NCBI GenBank assembly: GCA_039962885.1
Contig: JBDVGI010000245.1
Span: 1 to 14,049, forward strand
Length of the DNA stretch: 14,049 nucleotides
Direction: 5' to 3'
From: Litorimonas sp039962885
Lineage (GTDB): Bacteria; Pseudomonadota; Alphaproteobacteria; Caulobacterales; Maricaulaceae
Notes under the pieces: model-generated
Told to the model about the DNA's origin: nothing
Seen by the model: only the letters and a program-made list of their open reading frames with translations
The model's database searches: none
In this document: positions 7,154-14,049 of the stretch, piece by piece
Layout of the letters: the number at the start of each line of letters is the position of its first letter
Position numbering within the stretch: position 1 is the first letter of the stretch
Translations under genes and position numbers: made by a program

Positions 7154-7175
7154 GGGTTTAACTAAATGTTAACCC
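7154..7175. repeat. Short inverted repeat between mscS and the TerB-like gene
   Basis: GGGTTTAAC (7154-7162) and GTTAACCC (7168-7175) pair with one bulged T around a 5-base loop. The repeat sits in the 142-base divergent spacer, about 50 bases before the plus-strand gene. No T-run follows, so an operator is more plausible than a terminator. A TTGACA at 7199-7204 looks like a -35 box, but no convincing -10 stands at the right distance upstream of ATG 7225. Confidence 0.35.
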
Positions 7176-7224
7176 TATAGTTTCAATGAATATGTGTTTT
7201 GACACCTTGAACCTAAGTAATTGA

Positions 7225-7635
7225 ATGCAAAATAAAAACTCACCGAAAGCCCTGCATATGTTTGATGAAAACACACATGACCTGTTGAGTTTGTTTGCAG
7301 TTATGGTCGCTGCGGATAAATGTGTTTATGCGGTTGAGATACAGATGTTCTCTAAGGTGACTATAGAATTTTTTGAAAAAACGAATGTTCATTCTGCCCC
7401 GAGTGAAGCGCGGCTTTTTATGTGGTTTGATATGAACCGTGAAGCTATTAAATCACATCTTACGCAAGACGGTTTTGAAAATTGGTTTGTCAATTTACTC
7501 GCCAAAGTCTCTAAGATCTACCCTGTGGAACATGTAACGGATGCGCTTAGAAAAATTGCCCGCGCGGATAATGAAGTTCATATTAGCGAAGCGGCTCTTA
7601 TGGTACTTGTTGAGAAATTTTGGGTCGATGCCTAG
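7225..7635 (+). CDS. TerB-like small helical protein
   Basis: This 136-residue protein is mostly alpha-helical by composition and has no signal or membrane segment. Two related motifs stand out: AADKCVYAVEIQMF (29-42) and RADNEVHISEAALM (113-126). Each has the 'a-A-D-x-x-v-x-x-x-E' pattern of the acidic helix-loop repeats in TerB-like domains, which may bind metal ions. The second motif is the better match. I therefore place it tentatively in the TerB-like group, whose roles range from tellurite resistance to membrane-stress functions. The start is uncertain. ATG 7225 has no clear ribosome site, and an in-frame ATG at about 7258 (MFDENTHD) would remove 11 residues. The gene runs head-on into mcmA with only 8 bases between the stops and no visible terminator. 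Confidence 0.65.
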   Translation: MQNKNSPKALHMFDENTHDLLSLFAVMVAADKCVYAVEIQMFSKVTIEFFEKTNVHSAPSEARLFMWFDMNREAIKSHLTQDGFENWFVNLLAKVSKIYPVEHVTDALRKIARADNEVHISEAALMVLVEKFWVDA

Positions 7636-7643
7636 TAAAGGTT

Positions 7644-9782
7644 TTAACTTCCCTGACTTAGACGCATATTGACCACCTCTAAAACCTCAAGCGCGCATTC
7701 TGGAATATTTGTTCCCGGTGGGAACACGGCCTTTGCACCCATGTCTTTTAAGGCTTGCACATCTTCGGGAGGAATAACGCCGCCGACAATAATCATAATA
7801 TCTTCACGAGAGCGGTCTTTAAGGGCTCTGCGCAGTTCTGGGACAAGTGTTAGGTGTCCTGCAGCCAGAGAGCTAGCAGCTATAACATCGACATTTTCGT
7901 CTATGCCCATTTTTGCCGCTTCTTGAGGCGTTTGAAAAAGCGGCCCGATAATAACGTCGAAGCCAATATCTTTAAAGGCCGTCGCGACGACTTTCTGGCC
8001 ACGATCATGTCCATCTTGTCCCATCTTGGCAATCATAACTCTGGGAGCGCGGCCTTCGAGTTCTGCAAAAGCCTGTAGACGTTTTACGGCCTCAGCATAG
8101 CTTGGGTTGCGAGTATCAAAGGCGGATGAATAAACCCCTGTAACGCCTGCTGGCTTCGCAGCATAACGGCCATAAACCTTCTCAAGTGCGTCTGAAATTT
8201 CACCAACGGTAGCCTTCTTACGGGCTGCATCTATTGCTAAGTGCAGTAAGTTTCCTTCGCCTGTATCCGCCGCCTTCGTGAGCACATCAAGCGCGCTCAT
8301 GGCTGCGTCTGTGTCGCGTTCAGCGCGGAGTTTGTTGAGCCTTGCTATTTGCCCCTCACGCACAGCTTTGTTGTCGACTTTGAGGATAGGAATATCGTCT
8401 TTTTCGGTGGATAAATATTTATTGACGCCAACGACAGTTTGCGCGCCGCTATCGATGCGGGCCTGTATGCGGGCTGCGGATTCTTCGATACGAAGCTTGG
8501 GAATGCCCGCTTCAATCGCTGCTGCCATACCGCCAAGGCGTTCGACCTCTTCTATGTGAGATAAGGCTTTAGCGGCAAGGTCATGCGTGAGGCGTTCAAC
8601 GTAGTAACTCCCGCCCCACGGATCAATTTGTTCGCAATGTTTGCCTTCGCTTTGCAAAAATATTTGCGTGTTGCGGGCTATACGCGCGGAAAAATCTGTT
8701 GGCAGAGCTAAGGCTTCATCTAGAGAATTTGTATGAAGGCTTTGAGTGTGACCATCTATTGCGGCCATGGCTTCAATATGGGTGCGGCCCACATTGTTAA
8801 AGACATCTTGCGCGGTGAGTGACCAACCCGAAGTTTGACAATGTGTGCGCAGCATTGTTGATTTTGGGTTTGTTGGATTAAATGGCGTTAATAGCTTGGC
8901 CCATAAAAGCCGCGCTGCTCGCATTTTTGCTACTTCCATAAAATAATTCATACCTGTCGCCCAGAAAAACGATAGGCGCGGTGCAAAACTATCAATGTCC
9001 ATGCCCGCCGCGATGCCTGTACGGACATATTCAAGGCCGTCTGCGAGTGTATAGCCGAGTTCTATATCTGCCGAAGCCCCCGCTTCTTGCATATGATAAC
9101 CCGATATAGATATGGAATTAAATTTCGGCATAGAGGCCGATGTATGTGCAAAAATGTCGCTAATAATTCGCATGCTTGGCTTTGGCGGGTAGATATAGGT
9201 GTTGCGTACCATAAATTCTTTTAAGACATCATTTTGTATCGTCCCTGTTAGATGCTCTTGGCTAACACCTTGCTCTTCGGCTGCGGCAACATAAAGCGCT
9301 AGGATAGGCAGAACAGCCCCGTTCATTGTCATCGAGACCGACATTTTATCGAGCGGAATTTGGTCAAATAAAATGCGCATATCATATAGGCTATCAATGG
9401 CGACGCCCGCCATGCCGACATCCCCCGCAACACGCGGATGATCGCTATCATATCCGCGATGTGTTGCCAGATCAAAAGCGACGGAGAGGCCCTTTTGCCC
9501 TGCGTCTAGGTTGCGGCGGTAAAAGGCGTTACTATCTTCTGCCGTGGAAAACCCTGCATATTGACGAATTGTCCATGGGCGCTGCGCGTACATCGTTGGG
9601 TAAGGCCCGCGAATGAAAGGCGTAAGGCCAGGATATGTATTCAAATGCTCAAGCTCTGATACATCTTCGGGGCCATAAGCGGCTTTTATATCTATGCCTT
9701 CAGGGGCAGTCCATGTAATGCCTTTGCGGGTCTGCGTCTTTGGGGTGCCAAGGTCAATTTTTGTAAAATCAGGATGGTTCAT
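7644..9782 (-). CDS. mcmA: Methylmalonyl-CoA mutase large subunit
   Basis: This adenosylcobalamin enzyme isomerises (R)-methylmalonyl-CoA to succinyl-CoA, feeding propionate, odd-chain fat and branched amino-acid carbon into the TCA cycle. It has 712 residues, a normal length. The N-terminal TIM barrel includes YPTMYAQRPWTIRQYAGFS (61-79), LSVAFDLATHRGYDSDHPR (99-117), TIQNDVLKEFMVRNTYIYPP (181-200), SGYHMQEAGA with substrate-binding His230, and RTHCQTSGWSLTAQ (312-325). The C-terminal B12 domain carries DGHDRG with the cobalt-ligating His592. GASS-type ASSLAAGH (636-643) and GGVIPPED (667-674) contact the cofactor tail. All key residues are in place, so the subunit should be catalytic. Its ATG overlaps the mcmB stop by 4 bases (ATGA), so translation is coupled. 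The product would work with PccA/PccB encoded in the same window. Confidence 0.96.
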   Translation of the reverse strand: MNHPDFTKIDLGTPKTQTRKGITWTAPEGIDIKAAYGPEDVSELEHLNTYPGLTPFIRGPYPTMYAQRPWTIRQYAGFSTAEDSNAFYRRNLDAGQKGLSVAFDLATHRGYDSDHPRVAGDVGMAGVAIDSLYDMRILFDQIPLDKMSVSMTMNGAVLPILALYVAAAEEQGVSQEHLTGTIQNDVLKEFMVRNTYIYPPKPSMRIISDIFAHTSASMPKFNSISISGYHMQEAGASADIELGYTLADGLEYVRTGIAAGMDIDSFAPRLSFFWATGMNYFMEVAKMRAARLLWAKLLTPFNPTNPKSTMLRTHCQTSGWSLTAQDVFNNVGRTHIEAMAAIDGHTQSLHTNSLDEALALPTDFSARIARNTQIFLQSEGKHCEQIDPWGGSYYVERLTHDLAAKALSHIEEVERLGGMAAAIEAGIPKLRIEESAARIQARIDSGAQTVVGVNKYLSTEKDDIPILKVDNKAVREGQIARLNKLRAERDTDAAMSALDVLTKAADTGEGNLLHLAIDAARKKATVGEISDALEKVYGRYAAKPAGVTGVYSSAFDTRNPSYAEAVKRLQAFAELEGRAPRVMIAKMGQDGHDRGQKVVATAFKDIGFDVIIGPLFQTPQEAAKMGIDENVDVIAASSLAAGHLTLVPELRRALKDRSREDIMIIVGGVIPPEDVQALKDMGAKAVFPPGTNIPECALEVLEVVNMRLSQGS

Positions 9783-11041
9783 GACTGCGGCCCTTTGATT
9801 TTAGTGTCGCGGAAGGCGCTGCTGTTTTTATCTATTGGGTGCAAGTTTACGCCTAAAATAGGCGTATTTTTTTGCAGTCTAATATCTTTGGCCGTCTTAA
9901 CGCGCGCTTTAAACGGGCCGATATTGTCTATCCCGCCATCTTGTTCAATCTGTTGAAATTCCGTCCACGCGGCCTGCGCGAGGCTTTCGGTCATACGTTC
10001 GTGAAAGTAGCTCCCAAAGGCAGCATCTTGAACTTGTCCTAGATGACTTTCTTCCATCATCATAAGTTGCATATTGCGCGCAATGCGGCAGCTAAATGGC
10101 GTAGTTTCGCGGGTGTCTTGTATATCATGGGCGTCAGTGAAGGGGCGTAGCGAAATAAAATCCGCTCCGCCTATAACGGCCCCGAACCCTGCGCTCATGG
10201 TGCGTAACATATTCGTCCAAGGGTCTGTGCTTTGCATCATACGGTTTGAGGATACGGCATGTAGGCAGAGGGGAGCATTATCTACTCCAAAGCTATCTGC
10301 AATACGGGCATATATTCTCCGAGCGGCGCGTAATTTCGCAATCGACATATGCCCGTCTTGGTCTGTTGTGAGTTCTACGCCAATATGACGGGCGGCATTT
10401 TTGCCTAGATGACGAAAAGCATACGCTGCGCTCGCTGCGAAATAGGCCAGTTCCTGCGCATCTGTACCGCCTGTGTTATGAACGCGCGAGGCGCGTATTG
10501 TGATGAGTTGCCATGTTTTCGGACAGTTTTGCAATAATTCATTCAGGCCATCTGTTTTTGGGCCAAGGCCGAGATATAGATGGGTGTTATGATACGCATG
10601 AAAGAGGTGTTGATTTTCAATGTCATTATTGGGGGCAATGATAATTGGGATAAGATTTGTGTGCACTTTATCAAAAAGACGTTTGATATCATTATGGGAC
10701 TGGGCCTTTATACCATTTGTGCCTAGAGTTAAACGTACAGCACTCGCCCCGCCGCTGAGGTCTTCAAGTATCTGTTGATTGGCAAGGTTTATATCTGACT
10801 GGCGCGCAATCGCTGCGATATGCCAAGGTCGCCCGTCCAATAACGGCGTTGCGCTACGTGCAAGGGGCGCAACTGCATCGGGGCGGTCGTCTTGGGTAAA
10901 TAGCGGCCCGCGGGTGAGGGCGTCGTCAGTTGTTTTTATCAGACTTTCAATAGCCGCGCCTTTTAGGCCTTTCTCGACTAGACTTTGCCAGTCTTGACGA
11001 TTGACATTAGGAAAATTATTGAAAAGATCGAGTTTTGACAT
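9779..11041 (-). CDS. mcmB: Methylmalonyl-CoA mutase small subunit, short form without a B12 domain
   Basis: This 420-residue non-catalytic partner of McmA shares the mutase TIM-barrel frame. It begins with the small-subunit-type opening FPNVNRQDWQSLVEKGLKG (10-28) and continues with LLDGRPWHIAA (68-78). It resembles the large subunit at SRPFSC-like positions (TTPFSCRIARNMQLMM, with PFSxRIARN mirroring DFSARIARN in McmA) and at DAAFGSYFHERMTE (mirroring DPWGGSYYVERLTH). The well-studied Propionibacterium small subunit is over 600 residues and ends in a B12-domain-like part. Here the chain stops soon after the barrel, at GVNLHPIDKN, which matches VGVNKYLSTEKD in McmA. The B12-like domain is absent, with no frameshift visible because the stop is fused neatly to the mcmA start. 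The role is probably structural. ATG 11041 lacks a strong ribosome site. Confidence 0.85.
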   Translation of the reverse strand: MSKLDLFNNFPNVNRQDWQSLVEKGLKGAAIESLIKTTDDALTRGPLFTQDDRPDAVAPLARSATPLLDGRPWHIAAIARQSDINLANQQILEDLSGGASAVRLTLGTNGIKAQSHNDIKRLFDKVHTNLIPIIIAPNNDIENQHLFHAYHNTHLYLGLGPKTDGLNELLQNCPKTWQLITIRASRVHNTGGTDAQELAYFAASAAYAFRHLGKNAARHIGVELTTDQDGHMSIAKLRAARRIYARIADSFGVDNAPLCLHAVSSNRMMQSTDPWTNMLRTMSAGFGAVIGGADFISLRPFTDAHDIQDTRETTPFSCRIARNMQLMMMEESHLGQVQDAAFGSYFHERMTESLAQAAWTEFQQIEQDGGIDNIGPFKARVKTAKDIRLQKNTPILGVNLHPIDKNSSAFRDTKIKGPQS

Positions 11042-11131
11042 GTGAAGGTTCTAACTTGTTTTTCTATTTTCGCAATCCGTTACGCAGTAAATTCGCGTAT
11101 AACGCAGATGTGAGTGTGAGAAGGGGTGTGT

Positions 11132-11161
11132 TTGTTATAAAGAACGAATGTTTCATATATA
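11132..11161 (+). promoter_or_regulatory. Candidate sigma70-type promoter for fpr
   Basis: TTGTTA (11132-11137) and TATATA (11156-11161) are 18 bases apart and resemble -35 and -10 boxes. The implied transcript would start near 11168 and carry a leader of about 60 bases before ATG 11229. This is a pattern match only; other A+T-rich hexamers in the spacer could serve instead. Confidence 0.3.
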
Positions 11162-11173
11162 GGCTGTTGAAAA

Positions 11174-11201
11174 ATGCTGCAAGCATCGCTACATGGCATG
11201 T
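11174..11201. repeat. Two tandem short palindromes upstream of fpr
   Basis: ATGCTGCAAGCAT (11174-11186) has 5-bp arms around GCA. ACATGGCATGT (11191-11201) has 5-bp arms around one G. They sit 4 bases apart in the divergent mcmB/fpr spacer, just after the candidate fpr promoter. Both could be half-sites for a dimeric regulator or small leader hairpins. Five-base arms are common by chance, so support is modest. Confidence 0.35.
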
Positions 11202-11228
11202 GAAAATTGATAAAAACTGGATTATCTC

Positions 11229-12011
11229 ATGTCTAATGCGCCTACTGAAGAAAAGGTCTTATCTGTCGAACATTTCACAGACAGACTATTTCGTTTTGAA
11301 ATTTCCCGTCCTGCGGCATTCCGGTTTCGATCTGGCGAATTTATCATGATTGGCTTGCCAGCTGAAGAAGGACAAAAACGTCCAATTATGCGGGCCTATT
11401 CTGTCGCCTCGCCAAGTTGGGATGATAAGCTTGAGTTTTATTCTATTAAAGTGCCAGATGGGCCGCTCACATCTAAACTCCAAAAAATCCAAGAGGGGGA
11501 TACTGTATTGCTTGGCCGTAAGCCTGTTGGGACATTAGTGCTAGATGCTTTGCTGCCCGGTAAACGACTTTATATGTTCTCTACAGGAACGGGCATCGCG
11601 CCATTTGCGTCTTTAATTCGCGACCCTGAAACCTATGAGCGGTATGACCAAGTGATTTTGACACATACTTGCCGCCAAAAATCTGAGCTCTCATATGGTC
11701 TGCGTTTGGTCAATGATTTGAAACACGATCCGTTGGTAGGAGAAATGGTGAATGGGAAGTTACTACATGTCGCCTCATTAACCCGTGAAGATTACCCGCT
11801 TAAGGGCCGTATTACGACCTTAATTGAAACGGGGGAGCTGTTTAAAAATGCAGGCACTCCGCCGCTTAATCCCGAAGAAGATCGCGTTATGATTTGCGGG
11901 TCTAAGGATATGATTGACGACACGGCAAAACTTGTTGAAACTTTTGGGCTTAAGGAAGGATCAAACTCTCAACCTGCGCAGTTCGTTGTCGAAAAATCCT
12001 TCGTAGGTTAG
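11229..12011 (+). CDS. fpr: Ferredoxin/flavodoxin-NADP+ reductase, bacterial type
   Basis: Fpr passes electrons between NADPH and ferredoxin or flavodoxin using FAD, in the cytosol. The 260-residue length fits bacterial FNRs. The FAD-binding barrel holds the flavin motif RAYSVAS (55-61), with SIKVPDGPLTSKL (72-84) next. The NADP domain has the TGTGIAPF loop (119-126), THTCRQKSEL (145-154) and ICGSKDM around 222-228. The chain ends VEKSFVG, one residue beyond the VEK(A/S)F-V ending characteristic of bacterial subclass II enzymes, in which the last residue stacks near the flavin. ATG 11229 is chosen because the conserved barrel begins about 10 residues later; no strong ribosome site is seen. 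It is divergent from mcmB and convergent with lptD. Fpr often supplies electrons for oxidative-stress repair, Fe-S assembly or cytochrome P450s, and nothing nearby narrows this down. Confidence 0.92.
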   Translation: MSNAPTEEKVLSVEHFTDRLFRFEISRPAAFRFRSGEFIMIGLPAEEGQKRPIMRAYSVASPSWDDKLEFYSIKVPDGPLTSKLQKIQEGDTVLLGRKPVGTLVLDALLPGKRLYMFSTGTGIAPFASLIRDPETYERYDQVILTHTCRQKSELSYGLRLVNDLKHDPLVGEMVNGKLLHVASLTREDYPLKGRITTLIETGELFKNAGTPPLNPEEDRVMICGSKDMIDDTAKLVETFGLKEGSNSQPAQFVVEKSFVG

Positions 12012-12080
12012 GGTGCAGTAGTAGGGCCTTCGTAATTGTGACATGAAAGCTATGATGGTCTGTCATGTTTACCTGAGGGC

Positions 12081-14049
12081 TTAACGATCTTTCGTCTCTG
12101 CGCCAAAATCCCCAAGGGTTAGTAAAGAGAAACGAATGCCGAAGCTTGTAGTGTCGCGAATAGCGTCATTTTCAAATGAGTTCCGTGTATAAAAAAGCTC
12201 AATTCGTGTGCAATCATCTCTATAGCCAAGGCCTGCCGTTTGACGCCGTAATGTATTGGAATCAATATCGTAAGAAGCTCTATAGCTCGCACGCCATTTT
12301 TTCGTGATTTGTGCATAGGCTGTCCCAGAAATTTCTTCCAAAGGAGCGTCAGGCGTTTGTACTAAGTCGTTTACGGCGCTGTCTAATCTAAAATAGCGAG
12401 CGCCGAATCCAAATCTATCACCGCGATAGTCTACATTGGCATCAACGCGCCGAAGGCTGCCTGTGTCATCATCAAATCTGATGCGGGCATTTGTTTCAAT
12501 ACGGCGCGATAAGTTGGCGTTGAAGAGAGCAACAATATCAGACTTATCATTTTCAAGGCCTGAGCCTATAGCAAAATCACCTTCCGTATTGGTCGCATAA
12601 CTTTGGCCAATAAATAATTCAGCATTTTGAGATGGCCCCCAGTCGGCGCTAATCGCCGCGCCAATATCGGCTCGGAAGCCTTCTTGCCAAAAGTCAAAGC
12701 CTGTTGACTTATTGGATTGCCAAAACAGGGCTTGATCAAAATCAACAGCAACACCGTCTTGAAACAATGAAATTGGGTCGCCATTTGCGTCAATGTCATT
12801 GAAGTTTTCTAACTCACCATCCCCAAAGCTATATGTGGCTTGAGCGCGCGGTTCCAGTATCCATGTTACGCCGCCGCTGTGTTTGACAAATGGGTATCTT
12901 ATATCGGCTCCGACTTGGGCGAGCTGGCGGCTAAACGACACATCATTGCCGTCAATACCGTTATCGCCGTCTTCTATTTCAATATCAAATTGGTCAAAGC
13001 GTGCATTGGCAAACCCTTTGGCCTCAATCCCGCCGGGCAAGATGGTCGATTTCGCATAATCGACACCCGCTGTTGCGCGTAGATAATCTGTGCCAATTTC
13101 GCGGGTTAAGGCCGTGAAGTCACCATAGGCCTTTGCCCGTCCGCCGAGTACGGGGTCGGTAAAGTATTTCTCTGCCTCTATTTTGGGGGCAATAATTGGG
13201 AGTGTTGAATCGTCAAAGTTAGAGACTTGTAATAATCCTGTTGCGGCATTTTCTGTCACTCGAGAACGTAAGTCTTGAAACCCTGCCGCTGTGATGGAGA
13301 AACGAAAATCATCTTCTTGCCCAACAAGGTAAGCTTGAGATACATTCCTGCGGCTTTCGCGTTCAATTAAACCTGGCGTGTTAAAATTTTCATCAATGTC
13401 ATAGCGTTGCAAGAAGTTATCGTCAGTTGTGAGCTGTATCCCAAAGCCATAAGCCCATGTGTCATTTGGATTAAATTCCCCTGACGCATCAAAATGGGAA
13501 CGTAAACGCCGCCCGAGCGGTGCGCCTTCCGCATTGTTGGCAAAGAGGCTAGCATCATCAAACGGGTCACCATCATTATCAAAGACGCTCGCGTAAGTAA
13601 TGCTGCCGCCTATATCGACGCGGCCCGTGTTGAAATTGCGTGTGAAGTCATATTCCAAGAGCGGATTGACTTTACTAAAAAAGCGCGGCGTAAGCGTAGC
13701 TTCGGTGTAATCATCAATCGCAATGTAGTAAGGGGTTTCAATTTCGACACCACGATTGCCAGAAAATCCGCCAAACGGTGCTAAAAACCCTGTCGCGCGG
13801 TCGGCGCTTGGGTCGGGGTGGGATAAATAGGGTGTATAGAAAACAGGGACGCCTAAAAATTCAAATACAGCATCATTATAGCGAATTGTGCGCGAATCTT
13901 TGTCTTGTCTAACGCGACGCGCTTTCAATCGCCATGATGGTTTTTTAGAGCTTCCATCGGCTTCATTACAAATCTTACATGCCGTATAATACGCATTATA
14001 AAGTTCGATTTCTTCTTGGTCGTTTCGCGTTACAAAGCGCGCCGCGGTT
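12081..14049 (-). CDS. lptD: LPS-assembly outer-membrane protein LptD, N-terminus cut by window end
   Basis: LptD is the outer-membrane barrel that, with LptE, inserts lipopolysaccharide into the outer leaflet. The frame is open to the window edge. Upstream of the first possible internal start (TTG 13928) it continues as ...AARFVTRNDQEEIELYN, then YTACKICNEADG and PSWRLKARRVRQDKDSRTI, so that TTG is not the true start. The block 'LKARRV...FEFLGVPVFYTPYLSHPDP' followed by RATGFLAPFGG is a diagnostic LptD junction between the N-terminal jellyroll and the barrel. The remaining roughly 550 residues show the alternating aromatic/charged strands of a beta barrel, ending GIRFSLLTLGDFGAETKDR. CKIC near the N-terminal side and a lone Cys close to the C terminus (GLGYRDDCTRIEL) are candidates for the disulfide link known to be needed in E. 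coli LptD. About 656 codons are in the window. The stop is 69 bases from the fpr stop. Confidence 0.93.
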   Translation of the reverse strand, partial: TAARFVTRNDQEEIELYNAYYTACKICNEADGSSKKPSWRLKARRVRQDKDSRTIRYNDAVFEFLGVPVFYTPYLSHPDPSADRATGFLAPFGGFSGNRGVEIETPYYIAIDDYTEATLTPRFFSKVNPLLEYDFTRNFNTGRVDIGGSITYASVFDNDGDPFDDASLFANNAEGAPLGRRLRSHFDASGEFNPNDTWAYGFGIQLTTDDNFLQRYDIDENFNTPGLIERESRRNVSQAYLVGQEDDFRFSITAAGFQDLRSRVTENAATGLLQVSNFDDSTLPIIAPKIEAEKYFTDPVLGGRAKAYGDFTALTREIGTDYLRATAGVDYAKSTILPGGIEAKGFANARFDQFDIEIEDGDNGIDGNDVSFSRQLAQVGADIRYPFVKHSGGVTWILEPRAQATYSFGDGELENFNDIDANGDPISLFQDGVAVDFDQALFWQSNKSTGFDFWQEGFRADIGAAISADWGPSQNAELFIGQSYATNTEGDFAIGSGLENDKSDIVALFNANLSRRIETNARIRFDDDTGSLRRVDANVDYRGDRFGFGARYFRLDSAVNDLVQTPDAPLEEISGTAYAQITKKWRASYRASYDIDSNTLRRQTAGLGYRDDCTRIELFYTRNSFENDAIRDTTSFGIRFSLLTLGDFGAETKDR

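Noticed and set aside
7199..7227. TTGACA promoter for the TerB-like gene
   Set aside because: The -35 is perfect, but the position for a -10 falls on the start codon and does not resemble TATAAT.
12039..12067. Hairpin between fpr and lptD (ACATGA ... TCATGT) as a terminator
   Set aside because: The arms are only 5-6 bases with a loop of about 16 and just three T's after; too weak to call.
1..14049. CRISPR array, tRNA, rRNA, transposase or integrase, riboswitch
   Set aside because: No regularly spaced direct repeats, no RNA-gene signatures, no mobile-element enzyme frames and no spacer long enough for a recognised riboswitch were seen.

Overview
The window reads as chromosomal DNA of a mid-to-low G+C Gram-negative bacterium, most likely a marine alphaproteobacterium. 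The support is a bacterial (subclass IIa-like) ferredoxin-NADP+ reductase ending in VEKSFVG, an LptD of the alphaproteobacterial kind with a Cys-x-x-Cys before the barrel, and Pcc and Mcm proteins of the alphaproteobacterial type. A placement near the Hyphomonadaceae/Maricaulales is a guess from overall sequence style, not a demonstrated result.

Left part (1-6076, + strand). The 3' end of pccB (propionyl-CoA carboxylase beta) enters at base 1 and stops at 255. A ~150-base palindrome-bearing spacer follows, ending in a second, diverged copy of the pccB 3' tail. Next comes an A+T-rich orphan gene for a membrane/coiled-coil protein (432-1334), then complete pccA (biotin-carrying alpha subunit). 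A second A+T-rich orphan gene lies 2 bases behind pccA. After it come a YheT-type alpha/beta hydrolase, a DUF1499 membrane-anchored protein and folE (GTP cyclohydrolase I). A 10-bp-stem terminator follows folE and can also serve the convergent mscS.

Right part (6255-14049). mscS (small mechanosensitive channel) is on the minus strand. A small TerB-like gene on the plus strand converges on the methylmalonyl-CoA mutase pair mcmB-mcmA (minus strand, 4-base ATGA overlap). Divergent from mcmB is fpr, and convergent with fpr is the C-terminal two thirds or so of lptD, cut by the window end.

Metabolic logic: PccA/PccB convert propionyl-CoA to (S)-methylmalonyl-CoA and McmA/McmB convert (R)-methylmalonyl-CoA to succinyl-CoA. 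The two halves of the propionate/odd-chain/branched-amino-acid route therefore sit within 11 kb of each other but on opposite strands. No methylmalonyl-CoA epimerase is seen here. The small mutase subunit is short and lacks a C-terminal B12-binding domain. The most unusual stretch is the pccB-pccA junction, which combines two inverted REP-like palindromes, a duplicated in-frame gene tail and an orphan membrane gene. I see no CRISPR array, tRNA, rRNA, transposase or integrase.
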